A stretch of 64,000 bases of DNA from Acidimicrobiales bacterium (GCA_022452035.1 JAKURV010000002.1:62001-126000); one strand, 5' to 3'. Shown: positions 31,669 through 40,643, counted from the stretch's first letter. Notes: generated from the letters alone by a model not told the origin. A program made the numbers and translations.

Positions 31669-32838
31669 ATGAATGATTTCCGGATGGTGATGGCCTCGGA
31701 CCCGACCGTTGAGACGGTCGTGGACCTTCTGGCCGATCTGGTGGCCTTCCCGACTGAGAGCCGGTCGTCGAACCTCGATCTGGTCGACCTGTATGCCGAG
31801 CGGGCCGCCGCTGTCGGCGGCACCGCCACCGTGGTTCCTGGCGAGGCGGGTCAGGCCAACCTGCACCTCCGCTTCGGACCTGACGCCTCCGGTGGCGTCC
31901 TGCTGTCGGGGCACACCGACGTTGTCCCCGCCGGATCCGGATGGTCCACCGACCCGTATGTCCTCACCGAGGTAGACGGGCAACTCCGGGCCCGGGGGTC
32001 GGCCGACATGAAGGGCTTCCTTGCCGCCGCCCTCGTCGTGATGGAGTCGGTCGACGTGGACGGCCTCCGCGCTCCGGTCCACCTGGGGCTCAGCTACGAC
32101 GAGGAGATCGGCTGCGTAGGCGTCCACGGCCTGCTGGACACCCTGTCCGCCGACGGGTCCTGTGCCCCCGAGGTAGTGGTGGTCGGGGAGCCGACCAGCA
32201 TGAGGCTCTGCAATGCCCATGCCGGGAAGGTGGCCTGCCGGATCGAGCTGGCCGCCGCCGCCGGGCACTCCAGCCGGGCGGCCACCGACCCCAGCGCCGT
32301 ACACGAGGCTGTGGCCCTCGCCGTGGCCATCGAGGACCTCAACGACCCGTCGCGCGGTGTCAGCGCCAACGTCGGGACACTCCGCGGCGGTGTCGCCGTC
32401 AATGTGCTGGCCCCAACCTGCACCATGGAGTTCGAGGTCCGCCACTCCGTCGACGTCGACCCTGACGAGGTGCTGGCCGACCTACTGGCCCGGGTGGTCT
32501 CCGCCGACGCCCGCCTGTCAGCTTTCGGCGGCTATGCCACCACCGAGGAGTTCATCCGCTACCCGGCCCTAGCCACTGACCCGGAGATCAAGGCCGTGGC
32601 CAGAGTCAAGGCCCTTGTCGGCCGTGGCGAACCGGGACCAGTCGGGTTCGGAACCGAAGCCGGCCTCTACTCCGACCGCCTGGCCACCCCCGCCGTAATC
32701 GTCGGCCCCGGCGACATCGCTGACGCCCACCGGCCCGACGAGCACGTGGCCCCCGACCAGCTCGACCGGTGCATTGACCTGCTTCGACGCACCGTCGACT
32801 CGTTCTGCATCAATCCCGAAACGGGAGGCACCCCATGA
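31669..32838 (+). CDS. M20-family deacylase (ArgE/DapE-like), copy 1
   Basis: The product of about 389 residues is an M20 metallo-amidase. SGHTDVVPAGSGW holds the first zinc His, GSADMKGFLAA the bridging Asp, YDEEIGCVG the catalytic and metal Glu pair, EPTSMRLCNAHAGKV a later metal Glu, and AGHSSRAATDPSAV the dimerisation domain; PVGFGTEAGLYSD and the His in DAHRPDEHV complete it. It resembles acetylornithine deacetylase and should remove an acyl group from an N-acyl amino acid. The ATG at 31669 has GAGGGCC close upstream; a TTG at 31660 is an alternative. It heads a six-gene run and overlaps the next gene in an ATGA. A similar M20 gene lies at 40644. Confidence 0.85.
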   Translation: MNDFRMVMASDPTVETVVDLLADLVAFPTESRSSNLDLVDLYAERAAAVGGTATVVPGEAGQANLHLRFGPDASGGVLLSGHTDVVPAGSGWSTDPYVLTEVDGQLRARGSADMKGFLAAALVVMESVDVDGLRAPVHLGLSYDEEIGCVGVHGLLDTLSADGSCAPEVVVVGEPTSMRLCNAHAGKVACRIELAAAAGHSSRAATDPSAVHEAVALAVAIEDLNDPSRGVSANVGTLRGGVAVNVLAPTCTMEFEVRHSVDVDPDEVLADLLARVVSADARLSAFGGYATTEEFIRYPALATDPEIKAVARVKALVGRGEPGPVGFGTEAGLYSDRLATPAVIVGPGDIADAHRPDEHVAPDQLDRCIDLLRRTVDSFCINPETGGTP

Positions 32839-34091
32839 CCACCGCTGCCCGCCTGACGGACCCCACGAGCGTCCCCTGGACCGAGCCGCCGACCGCCAGG
32901 GACATCCTCGCCCGGATCGACGAGCTCGGCCCCGGTTGGCGCGAGCGCCGACGGGCGCTTGACGAGGCCGTCGAGTTCCCCCACGAGAACTTCGCCGAGG
33001 CGAAGGCCGCCGGTCTCCACGCCCTAACCCTGCCCACCGAATACGGCGGCGCCGGGGTCTGGCTTCCCGGTCGCTACAGCCACTGGTACGAGGCGCTGGA
33101 ACGGATGGCCTGGTGGGAGACCAACACGGCCCAGCTGCTGCAGGTCCACAACCACGCCGCTGGAATCATCGCCTGGCACTCGACCCCCTCTCAGCGCGAC
33201 TACTTCCTACCCCGCATCGCCTCCGGGGACTTTTGCGCCTCGCTGGGCTCGGAGGCTCACCTGTACGAGAACGGCGCCGAGGTGCTGGAGTCCGAACTAA
33301 CCAAGGTTGACGGCGGCTACCGCCTCACGGCCCGCAAGGGCTTCGCCTCGGTGGCTGCCACGGCGAAGTACCTGATGGTTTGGTGTGCCGTCGAGGGCGA
33401 CACGCCGTACGCCCACCGGATGCTGTTCGCCGTGGTCGACGTGGACTGGGACGGCGTGGAACTGCTCGACGACTGGCAGATGCTGGGGATGCGGTCGACC
33501 ATCTCCTGCGGGGTGCGGTTCACCGACGTGTTTGTCCCCGACGACCACGTGGTCGGTACCCCCGGTGGGTGGGTCACCGGGGACCCTCGCACCTTCTCGT
33601 GCGGCTACGCCGCCAACCACCTCGGCTCGGCCCAGGCGGCTTTCGATTTCCTGGCCGAGTACATCACTGAGCGTCCCGACCTGCGGGACTCGGAGTCTGT
33701 CCGGGTGAAGTTGGGCCAGATGGACGCCCAACTGTTCGCAGCCAGGGCCTGCCTGCGGTCTACGGGATCCCGCCTGGACCGGGGCGACGACCCCGACGAT
33801 TGCGAGGCCGACGCCGTGCGCACTATGCACCTCGCCAAGGATGCTGTCCTGACCATTCCCTACCAGGGCTTTGACCTCGTAGGGGCCCGGGCCTGTCACG
33901 AGCGGTACCCCCTGGGCCAGATGATGCGCGACGCCCGCACCTTCACCCTGCATTTCCGCGACGACCTGTACGTCGAGCGGCTCGCCCAACTGGCGCTCGG
34001 CAACGGATTCTCGGCCAAGGGTGGTCGCGGAGGCTCTACCCCGTTCGAGGCCGGCACTGGAGCCACCGCCCAGGCCACGGCCGGGGCATGA
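32835..34091 (+). CDS. Acyl-CoA dehydrogenase family protein
   Basis: The 418-residue product follows the acyl-CoA dehydrogenase plan: VEFPHENFAEAKAAGLHALT, LPTEYGGAGVWLPGRYSHWY, a beta domain with VDGGYRLTARKGFASVAATA and LDDWQMLGMRSTISCGVRF, and C-terminal helices with ERYPLGQMMRDARTFTLHFR. The usual catalytic Glu position is not obvious in the C-terminal part, so it may be one of the family members that act on non-CoA substrates, such as amines or sulfur compounds, or as flavin monooxygenases. It overlaps the M20 stop by four bases, so it is coupled to it. A specific substrate cannot be given. Confidence 0.8.
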   Translation: MTTAARLTDPTSVPWTEPPTARDILARIDELGPGWRERRRALDEAVEFPHENFAEAKAAGLHALTLPTEYGGAGVWLPGRYSHWYEALERMAWWETNTAQLLQVHNHAAGIIAWHSTPSQRDYFLPRIASGDFCASLGSEAHLYENGAEVLESELTKVDGGYRLTARKGFASVAATAKYLMVWCAVEGDTPYAHRMLFAVVDVDWDGVELLDDWQMLGMRSTISCGVRFTDVFVPDDHVVGTPGGWVTGDPRTFSCGYAANHLGSAQAAFDFLAEYITERPDLRDSESVRVKLGQMDAQLFAARACLRSTGSRLDRGDDPDDCEADAVRTMHLAKDAVLTIPYQGFDLVGARACHERYPLGQMMRDARTFTLHFRDDLYVERLAQLALGNGFSAKGGRGGSTPFEAGTGATAQATAGA

Positions 34092-34140
34092 TGCCCACCG
34101 CTTGAATCCGGATCCGCACCACTGAGGAAGCTCGACCACC

Positions 34141-34554
34141 ATGGCCCACCAGCGACTCCGTCCCTTCAACACGAGGGACACCTACCCCGAACAGAACCTC
34201 GACAACGACCTCAGCCAGGGCGTGGTGGCCCGCGGCACGATGGTGTTCCTGCGGGGTCAGGTCTCCCAAGACCTCGAGACCCGAGAGTCGCTTTACGTCG
34301 GCGACGCCGGGAAGCAGGCCGAGAAGGCGATGGCCAATATCGCCATGCTGTTGGAAGAAGCGGGGTCGGCGCTGGACCAGGTATGTCGGTTTGTCGTCTA
34401 CCTCACCGATATCGGCCACCGGGAGGCCGTGTACCGCGAGATGGGAAGGTGGCATGTGGGCGTCCATCCCTGCCAAACCGGGATTGTCGTTTCCGCCTTG
34501 GCCCGCCCCGAGTGGTTGGTCGAGATTGAGGCCACGGCGGTCATCCCCGACTGA
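34141..34554 (+). CDS. RidA/YjgF-family enamine/imine deaminase-like protein
   Basis: The 137-residue product fits the RidA family by length and motifs: GVVARGTMVFLRGQVSQDLE near the start, AEKAMANIAMLLEEAGSALD, VCRFVVYLTDIGHREAVYRE, and the C-terminal region ALARPEWLVEIEATAVIP. The substrate-binding Arg that usually lies in the R-E-R-A stretch is not obvious, so it belongs to the divergent Rid subfamilies. Such proteins hydrolyse reactive imines made by amine oxidation. It lies between an acyl-CoA dehydrogenase-like gene and a Rieske oxygenase, where imine intermediates would be expected if the substrate is an amine. Confidence 0.85.
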   Translation: MAHQRLRPFNTRDTYPEQNLDNDLSQGVVARGTMVFLRGQVSQDLETRESLYVGDAGKQAEKAMANIAMLLEEAGSALDQVCRFVVYLTDIGHREAVYREMGRWHVGVHPCQTGIVVSALARPEWLVEIEATAVIPD

Positions 34555-34577
34555 CCGGTCTGCCGTCCGCTGCCCTG

Positions 34578-35714
34578 ATGCGCTCCTCCCAGACTGACGA
34601 GGTCCTAGCCGGTTTACGAGCCGTGGCCAATGGCTCGTTGTCGGCAGCTACCAACATGCCGCCGGCCATGTACCACGACGACGAGATCCTGACCCTCGAA
34701 CGCGACCGGGTGTTCGCCCGTGACTGGGTGTCACCCGGCCTGGCCGCTGAGATTCCCAAGCCCGGGGACCGCCTTACCTGGTCGATTGCCGATCGCCCAG
34801 TGTTTTGCGTTCGGGGAGCCGACGGCTTGATCCGTACCTTCTCCAACGTCTGCCGCCACCGCATGATGACCTTGGTCGATGGCGACGGGACTGGGCTTCG
34901 GATCACCTGTCCGTACCACGCCTGGACCTACGACCTCGAGGGCCACCTAGTCGGAACCAACCACATGGAGGCCACTGATGGGTTCGACGAGGCCGACGTC
35001 TGCCTGCCCGAGGTCCGCACCGAGGTCTGGCAGGGCTGGATCTACTCCACCCTGAACTCCGACGCCTTGCCAGTGGCCGAGCTCCTGGCGCCCATGGAGG
35101 AGTTCGTGGCCCGCTACGGAGTGCCCGACTACGTCCCCGTCCATCGACAGGACGAGACGTGGGGCGGAAACTGGAAGTTCCTTGTCGAGAACTTCATGGA
35201 GGGCTACCACTTACCGGTTGCCCACAGATCCACGCTCGGCACCTGGATGCCCATGGACTCGGTGGTGTTTCCTGACCGGCGCCACGAGGGCTTCACCTAC
35301 CAGATGTTCGAAAAGGACGAAAACGCTCAGTACGGACGGGCCCATCGGGACAACGACCGGCTGGAAGAGCCCTGGCGGTCCACCACCTTTATGCCGACGG
35401 TGTTCCCATCACACATGTACATCCTGGCCCCCGACCACCTCTGGTACCTGTCGCTACGCCCGGACGGCGTCAATCGGGTCGACCTGCGGTTCGGGATCGC
35501 CCTGGCCCCGGAGGTCCACGCCTCGCTGGACGACCCCGAGGCGTGGATTGCCGAGATGGTCGGGTTCTTCACTGCGGTGTGTGAGGAGGACCGGCGGGTT
35601 GTAGAGGGCATCCACGCCGGGTCCCGCTCTCCGATGGCCTCACCGGGACCCCTGAGCTGGCTGGAGCACGAGATCCACGACCTCATGGGCTACCTCGCCG
35701 ACCGGCTGGCCTAG
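34578..35714 (+). CDS. Rieske non-heme iron oxygenase alpha subunit (GbcA/CntA-like)
   Basis: The 378-residue product has an N-terminal Rieske domain (NVCRHRMMTL then TCPYHAWTYDLEGHLVG, the CxH and CxxH cluster) and a C-terminal catalytic domain starting with NWKFLVENFMEGYHLPVAHR, in which the Glu-x-x-x-His-x-x-x-x-His pattern supplies iron ligands. The architecture and length match glycine betaine, carnitine and stachydrine oxygenases that demethylate or cleave quaternary amines. The required reductase (GbcB-like) is not in the window. It is the fourth gene of the M20-to-PhyH operon. A second, clearly different Rieske gene lies at 57761. Confidence 0.88.
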   Translation: MRSSQTDEVLAGLRAVANGSLSAATNMPPAMYHDDEILTLERDRVFARDWVSPGLAAEIPKPGDRLTWSIADRPVFCVRGADGLIRTFSNVCRHRMMTLVDGDGTGLRITCPYHAWTYDLEGHLVGTNHMEATDGFDEADVCLPEVRTEVWQGWIYSTLNSDALPVAELLAPMEEFVARYGVPDYVPVHRQDETWGGNWKFLVENFMEGYHLPVAHRSTLGTWMPMDSVVFPDRRHEGFTYQMFEKDENAQYGRAHRDNDRLEEPWRSTTFMPTVFPSHMYILAPDHLWYLSLRPDGVNRVDLRFGIALAPEVHASLDDPEAWIAEMVGFFTAVCEEDRRVVEGIHAGSRSPMASPGPLSWLEHEIHDLMGYLADRLA

Positions 35715-35723
35715 GTTCCGCGC

Positions 35724-36401
35724 ATGACCTTCTCGATCACCGGCCACTGCGCCCTCACCGGCATGTTCGGGGTGGCCATCACTACGTCGTCCATTTGCGT
35801 TGGATCACGGTGCCCGCACGCCCGGGCCGGCGTCGGGGCCGTAGCTACCCAGAACGTCACCGACCCGACCTTGGCCGCTTGCGTGTTCGAACGCCTGGAG
35901 GCCGGAGACTCGGCGGTGGAGGCCGTGGCAGCCGTCATGGAAGGTCGGGCACACGCCGACTACCGCCAACTGGCTGTGGTGGACGCAGCCGGCCGGACCG
36001 GGCACTTCACCGGCGCCCACATCCTGGGCACCAACCGGGTCGTGGAGGGCGAACACTGCGTAGCCGCCGGCAACCTGCTGAGCACTAGGGAGGTCCCGGC
36101 CGCCATGTGCGCGACGTTCGGGGCCCATCCAGACGCCCACCTGGCCGACCGCCTCCTCCTCGGGCTGGAAGCCGGACAGGCCGCCGGAGGGGAGGAGGGC
36201 CTGGTGCACTCGGCGGCCCTGCTCGTCCACCATGAGCAGCCGTTCGCCCTCGTCGACCTGCGCTGCGACTGGGACGACGTCGACCCGGTGGCTGTGGTGC
36301 GGCACCTCTGGACCGACTACAAGCCCCAGATGCAGCCCTACCTCGACCGGGCCGTCGATCCGGCGGTCGCGCCCAGCTACGGCGTGGCTGGCGACCCGTG
36401 A
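35724..36401 (+). CDS. DUF1028-family protein (Ntn-hydrolase-like)
   Basis: The 225-residue product matches DUF1028: MTFSITGHCALTGMFGVAIT at the start, VGSRCPHARAGVGAVATQNV, RQLAVVDAAGRTGHFTGAHI and HCVAAGNLLSTREVPAAM. The fold is thought to be Ntn-hydrolase-like, with function uncertain; the family is commonly found with amidases and RidA proteins, as here. It starts 10 bases after the Rieske stop. A peptidase or amidase role on the operon's substrate is possible, but that is inference from company only. Confidence 0.85.
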   Translation: MTFSITGHCALTGMFGVAITTSSICVGSRCPHARAGVGAVATQNVTDPTLAACVFERLEAGDSAVEAVAAVMEGRAHADYRQLAVVDAAGRTGHFTGAHILGTNRVVEGEHCVAAGNLLSTREVPAAMCATFGAHPDAHLADRLLLGLEAGQAAGGEEGLVHSAALLVHHEQPFALVDLRCDWDDVDPVAVVRHLWTDYKPQMQPYLDRAVDPAVAPSYGVAGDP

Positions 36402-36414
36402 TCGGGCGGTTGGC

Positions 36415-37275
36415 TTGCTGACTGATCGGCAGGTCGCCGAGTTCTGGCGCGACGGCGTCGTGACCGTGCCCGATGCCGTCAACCCGACCCAGCTGGCCGC
36501 CCTACGGGCCGACCTTGACGGCTGGGTGGAAGAGAGCCGCTCCCATGAGGAACCCTGGGGCGAAACCCTGGACGGGCGGCCTCGGTTCGACGTGCAACCC
36601 GGTCACTCCGCGACTCGCCCGGCCCTGCGCCGGGTGGCGGCGCCGTCCGAGGTGTCCAATGCCCACTACGAGGTCATGGTGGACAGCGCCATGGTGGACA
36701 TGGTGACCGCCCTCATCGGACCCGACGTCAAGGTCCACCACTCCAAGGTCAACACCAAGCTGCCTGGTTCGGCCACCGAGGTGGAGTGGCACCAGGACTT
36801 CCCCTACACGCCGCACTCCAACACCGACCTGGTGACCGCCCTGCTTATGGTCGACGAGGTCACCGAAGAGAACGGACCGTTGGAGGTGGCGCCCGGTTCG
36901 CACGACGGCCCCCTGCACTCCCTCTGGCACGACGGGACGTTCACCGGTGCCATCGCCCCCGACGTGGCCTCCGGCCTGCGGCGCGATGCCGTGCGGTGTA
37001 CCGGTGAAGCGGGATCTGTCTGCCTGATGCACACGAAGTTGGCGCACGGTTCGGCGCCCAACCGATCGGACCGGCCGCGCACCCTGTTCATCTGCGTCTA
37101 CGCGGCGGGTGATGCCCTGCCGTGCGGGCCAAGCCCGGTTCCCACCGTGCATCAGGGGCTGTTCGTCCGGGGCTTCGACTCTGGCCGCGTCCGTTCGGTG
37201 CCCTATGAGGTGGATATGCCCGAACTCCCGATCGGAGCCTCGTTTTTCTCCCAGCAGGAGGCAGCCGGCACCTAA
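36415..37275 (+). CDS. PhyH-family 2-oxoglutarate-dependent dioxygenase, copy 1
   Basis: The product of about 286 residues belongs to the phytanoyl-CoA dioxygenase/EctD superfamily. LTDRQVAEFWRDGVVTVPDA is the usual N-terminus. EVEWHQDFPYTPHSNTDLVT has the HxD iron pair, GPLEVAPGSHDGPLHSLWHD follows, and TKLAHGSAPNRSDRPRTLFI holds the distal His and the 2-oxoglutarate Arg. The start is a TTG just after the DUF1028 stop at 36401; no ATG or GTG fits, and the ribosome-binding site is poor, so translation may be coupled. It hydroxylates an unknown small substrate. It ends the operon before a strong hairpin. Confidence 0.83.
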   Translation: MLTDRQVAEFWRDGVVTVPDAVNPTQLAALRADLDGWVEESRSHEEPWGETLDGRPRFDVQPGHSATRPALRRVAAPSEVSNAHYEVMVDSAMVDMVTALIGPDVKVHHSKVNTKLPGSATEVEWHQDFPYTPHSNTDLVTALLMVDEVTEENGPLEVAPGSHDGPLHSLWHDGTFTGAIAPDVASGLRRDAVRCTGEAGSVCLMHTKLAHGSAPNRSDRPRTLFICVYAAGDALPCGPSPVPTVHQGLFVRGFDSGRVRSVPYEVDMPELPIGASFFSQQEAAGT

Positions 37276-37308
37276 AGGCGCATATGACGACCAACGAGTC
37301 TCACCTAA

Positions 37309-37348
37309 GCGGTCGGGGCCCGCGCCACCTGGGCGCTGGTGGTTTGAG
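37309..37348. terminator. Convergent-gene hairpin (possible bidirectional terminator)
   Basis: GCGGTCGGGGCC (37309-37320) pairs with GGCCCCGCCGC (37338-37348) with one bulged base, and the loop has a further CCACC/GGTGG-type pairing. It lies between two convergent genes (ends at 37275 and 37358). There is no T tract, so the mechanism is not certain. Confidence 0.45.
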
Positions 37349-37357
37349 GCCCCGCCG

Positions 37358-38509
37358 CTAGCGGACGACCAGGTCCAGGTCGGAGCGGCTGAGCCGCTTG
37401 CAGCCGTCGTCGGTCACCACCACCGAGTGGCCCAGCGTCATGGCCCGGCCGGCGTCGAAGTCCAGCAGGATCATGTGGAGGAAGAACACGTGGCCCGGCT
37501 GGAAGACCAGTGGGTTGCCCTCATAGATCATTGGCCAGTCCGTCCATACCGGGGCGTAGACGGCACCCATGCCGTAGCCACAGGCGTTGAGGCGGTGCTT
37601 CTGGTAGCCGGCACCGTCCAGGACTCGGGCGTGGGTGGTGAACACCTCGCCCAGGGTGGCGCCCGGTCGGACCGCCTCCTCGCAGGCCAGCAGGGCCTCG
37701 TGGCAGGCAGCGTGCATGGTCCGGTGCTCCGGCGAGGCCTCTCCGACCAGCAGGGTCCGCATCATCGCTGCGTGGTAGCGACGTTCCACCCCGCACCACT
37801 CCAGCGTGAGCTGGTCCATCGGGTCGAGTTGGCGCCGGCCGGTGACGTACCGGACCATCAGCGCCCCCGGTCCCGAGCCGATGATCATCTCGTTGCCGGC
37901 GTAGTCGCCACCACCGCCCAGTACGGCACCCTGCATATCGGCCAGGATCCGGGCCTCGGAGACCCCGACGCCAGCCAGGTCGATGGCTACGTCCCAGGCG
38001 TCGTCGGCTAGTTCGGCCGCCCGCCTCGTATAGGCCAGTTCCTGCGGGCTCTTCACCCGCCGCAGTTCCTGGACCAGCGTTGAGGCATCGGTCCAGGCCA
38101 GGAAGCCGTCGAGCTTGGCCTCCAGCATCCGCCAGTGGATGGCCCGCAGCCCGTAGGAGTCGAGCTCGATGCCCACTCGCGAGCCCGCGAGTCCTAGGTC
38201 GGCCAGCATCTCGCGGAGGTCGACTGTCGGATCCATGCCGTCAACGTCTACGTAGACGCGGACGTCGGTGACGTCGGAGGTGTAGGCGGCGGTCCCCCGG
38301 TCGGGCGCTCGGTTCAACAGGGCAATCCGGCCGTCGGCGGTCATGGCCATGCACTGAAAGCTGGAGAACCCGAACGTGTCGTAGCCGGTCAGCCAATACA
38401 TCGACTCCTGCTTGAACATGAGCAGAGCATCGAGGCCGGACGCCGCGATGGCGCGGGCCGTGCGGTCCTTACGGTCCTGCATCTCCTCGGGGGTGAAGTG
38501 GATGGGCAC
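37358..38509 (-). CDS. M24-family creatinase/ectoine hydrolase-like protein, copy 1
   Basis: The 383-residue product has the pita-bread M24 fold with an N-terminal creatinase domain: FKQESMYWLTGYDTFGFSSF, VQELRRVKSPQELAYTRRAA linking the two domains, and a C-terminal GYGMGAVYAPVWTDWPMIYE. The canonical metal motif with two Asp residues and TRT reads TLEWCGVERRYHAAMMRTLL here, so metal ligands are missing, as in creatinase and ectoine hydrolase. It should hydrolyse a ring amide or guanidino-type C-N bond. It pairs with a PhyH gene ahead of it (38533) in one minus-strand operon, divergent from the DoeA-like gene. Confidence 0.82.
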   Translation of the reverse strand: MPIHFTPEEMQDRKDRTARAIAASGLDALLMFKQESMYWLTGYDTFGFSSFQCMAMTADGRIALLNRAPDRGTAAYTSDVTDVRVYVDVDGMDPTVDLREMLADLGLAGSRVGIELDSYGLRAIHWRMLEAKLDGFLAWTDASTLVQELRRVKSPQELAYTRRAAELADDAWDVAIDLAGVGVSEARILADMQGAVLGGGGDYAGNEMIIGSGPGALMVRYVTGRRQLDPMDQLTLEWCGVERRYHAAMMRTLLVGEASPEHRTMHAACHEALLACEEAVRPGATLGEVFTTHARVLDGAGYQKHRLNACGYGMGAVYAPVWTDWPMIYEGNPLVFQPGHVFFLHMILLDFDAGRAMTLGHSVVVTDDGCKRLSRSDLDLVVR

Positions 38510-38532
38510 TGGGTTCCCTCGGGTCTCGTCGG

Positions 38533-39360
38533 TCAGTAGGGGCGGCGCTCGGCGCTGCCGTGGTAGAGCACATCGGACAGGGCGGCGTTGGCCGCCGCTC
38601 GCACAGCCCGTCCCTCAGCCGTGCACTCACCGATCGGACGGGGGACCACGGTGAAAGAGGGATCGACGGGCCCTGGACCAACCGGAAGGACGTGGTGCTC
38701 GCCTCGGCTGGGACGGACCTCGGCCCCGACGTAGGACTGGAATGCCACCCCGACTCGCCGGTCTGTGCTGCTGTTGGGACGGGAACCGTGGACTAGGTGG
38801 GGATGGTGGAGCGACATCTGGCCCGGTCGGAGTTCCACGTCCACGGTGGTGGCCTCGTCGATTCCGTCGACGTACTGGCCCCGGGTCAGGATGTTGTCGG
38901 GTCCGAACTGATCCACATGGGGTTGGATGCCGTCCCGGTGGGTGCCCGACGCCACGGACACACAACCACTCTCCGCGGTGCTCGACGTCAGGGCCACCCA
39001 GGCGGTGACTAGGTCGGCGGAGTCGACACCCATGTAGGTCGCGTCCTGGTGCCAGCTCACATGGGCTGCGCTGTCTGGTTCCTTGATGAACAGCACCGAG
39101 TTGAGCAGTGCCGTGGGCCGGTCGACAAGGGCGGCAGCGCAATCGAGGATCACCGGGTGGAGGGCGAGGTCGGCCAGGAACGGCAGCACCAGGTGGGCGT
39201 TATTGCGATGGCCCCCGTGCAGGTCGTCCGGGTACCGGACCTCGGCGCTTTCCAAGGCGGCAAGCAAGCCGGCCGCCTCCTCCTCGGAGAGGACGTCGAC
39301 CGGGGCCACCCACCCGTGGTCCTGGTAGTGGACCACCTGTTTGTCGGAGAGTACAGGCAC
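38533..39360 (-). CDS. PhyH-family 2-oxoglutarate-dependent dioxygenase, copy 2 (EctD-like superfamily)
   Basis: The product of about 275 residues has LSDKQVVHYQDHGWVAPVDV at the start, HVSWHQDATYMGVDSADLVT with the HxD pair, SGCVSVASGTHRDGIQPHVD, and MSLHHPHLVHGSRPNSSTDR with the distal His and Arg. The layout is that of ectoine hydroxylase and other PhyH enzymes. The GTG at 39360 is preferred; a longer frame begins at a TTG (39432) only 24 bases from the divergent DoeA-like start and would leave little promoter room. Being first in an operon with an M24 hydrolase and divergent from a DoeA-like gene, it may prepare or hydroxylate an ectoine-like compound (inference). Confidence 0.82.
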   Translation of the reverse strand: MPVLSDKQVVHYQDHGWVAPVDVLSEEEAAGLLAALESAEVRYPDDLHGGHRNNAHLVLPFLADLALHPVILDCAAALVDRPTALLNSVLFIKEPDSAAHVSWHQDATYMGVDSADLVTAWVALTSSTAESGCVSVASGTHRDGIQPHVDQFGPDNILTRGQYVDGIDEATTVDVELRPGQMSLHHPHLVHGSRPNSSTDRRVGVAFQSYVGAEVRPSRGEHHVLPVGPGPVDPSFTVVPRPIGECTAEGRAVRAAANAALSDVLYHGSAERRPY

Positions 39361-39456
39361 GGGACGGGACGCTAGATCCGCCCGTGTCCCCGATCTAGCC
39401 TCCACGGACTCGGGGCAGGGTGTCCCGCACAACGCTGCTAGCCCAAAGGAGCACCG

Positions 39457-40641
39457 ATGCCGGACGTGGACCTGCCGTTCAGTCGTCAGGAGTACGCCGA
39501 CCGTCTAACCAAGGTGCGGGCGTCGATGGAGGCCCGGGGGATTGAGGTCCTGGTGGCCGCCGATCCGTCGAATATGTCATGGCTTACCGGCTATGACGGC
39601 TGGTCGTTCTACACGCCGCAGGCCGTGGTCGTGACCCACGACGGGGAGCCCTGGTGGTGGGGCCGGCGCATGGACGCCAACGGGGCCCGGCGCACCGTCT
39701 ATATGGACGAGGCTCAAATCCTCGACTACTCGGACGACCATGTCATGTCCACCGAACGGCACGCCTTTGGTCAACTGGCCGGCCTGCTGGACGGGATGGG
39801 CCACGGATCAGCCCGCGTTGGCGTCGAGCTCGACAACTACTACTACTCGGCTGCCGCCCACCAACACCTGTGCGCTGGCCTACCCGACGCCGAGGTGCTG
39901 GACGCCACAGCACTTGTGAACTGGCAGCGGGGCGTGAAGTCCGACCGGGAACTGGAGTACATGCGCCGCGGCGCCCGGATTGTGGAGCGCATGCACGCCC
40001 GCATCCGCGACGTCATCCAGCCGGGCATGCGCAAATGCGATCTGGTGGCCGAGATCTACGCCACCGGAGTCTCAGGTACTGAAGAGTTCGGTGGTGACTA
40101 TCCGGCCTTCGTCCCCATGATGCCCACCGGCGCTGACGCGTCGGCGCCCCACCTGACCTGGGACGACAAGCCACTGAAGGTCGGAGAGGGGACATTCTTC
40201 GAGATCGCCGGCGCCTATCGGCGCTACCAGTTGCCCCTATGTCGCACCACGTTCCTCGGGACCCCGCCTGACGACATGCGCCGGGCCGAGAAGGCGGTAC
40301 TGAACGGACTCGATGCCGGGCTTGCTGCCGCCCGGGCCGGAAACCGGGCAAAAGACGTGGCCACCGACTTCTACGCCACCATGGAGGCCGCCGGCTTCCA
40401 CAAGGAGGGCCGCTGTGGCTACCCGATCGGGATCAGCTATCCGCCGGACTGGGGGGAGCGGACCATCTCGTTTCGGACCACCGACGAGACGGTTCTCCAG
40501 CCCGGTATGACATTCCACTTCATGCCGGGCCTCTGGATGGACACCTGGGGACTGGAGATCACCGAGAGCATCGTGATCACCGAGGACGGTCCAGCCGAGG
40601 CGCTGGCCGATGTCCCCCGGGCCATCTACGTGAAGGGCTGA
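39457..40641 (+). CDS. doeA: Ectoine hydrolase-like M24 protein (DoeA-like)
   Basis: The 394-residue product resembles ectoine hydrolase DoeA over its full length: DPSNMSWLTGYDGWSFYTPQ, VELDNYYYSAAAHQHLCAGL, NWQRGVKSDRELEYMRRGAR, GTEEFGGDYPAFVPMMPTGA, RYQLPLCRTTFLG and GYPIGISYPPDWGERTISFR. The usual M24 metal Asp residues are absent (EIAGAYRRYQLPLCRT in place of the D-x-G/D-x-TRT motif), as in DoeA. The expected reaction opens the ring of ectoine, giving N-acetyl-diaminobutyrate. The ATG has AAAGGAGCACC just upstream. An M20 deacylase follows after two bases and could remove the acetyl group. Other cyclic amides or creatine-like molecules are possible substrates. Confidence 0.78.
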   Translation: MPDVDLPFSRQEYADRLTKVRASMEARGIEVLVAADPSNMSWLTGYDGWSFYTPQAVVVTHDGEPWWWGRRMDANGARRTVYMDEAQILDYSDDHVMSTERHAFGQLAGLLDGMGHGSARVGVELDNYYYSAAAHQHLCAGLPDAEVLDATALVNWQRGVKSDRELEYMRRGARIVERMHARIRDVIQPGMRKCDLVAEIYATGVSGTEEFGGDYPAFVPMMPTGADASAPHLTWDDKPLKVGEGTFFEIAGAYRRYQLPLCRTTFLGTPPDDMRRAEKAVLNGLDAGLAAARAGNRAKDVATDFYATMEAAGFHKEGRCGYPIGISYPPDWGERTISFRTTDETVLQPGMTFHFMPGLWMDTWGLEITESIVITEDGPAEALADVPRAIYVKG

Positions 40642-40643
40642 GG

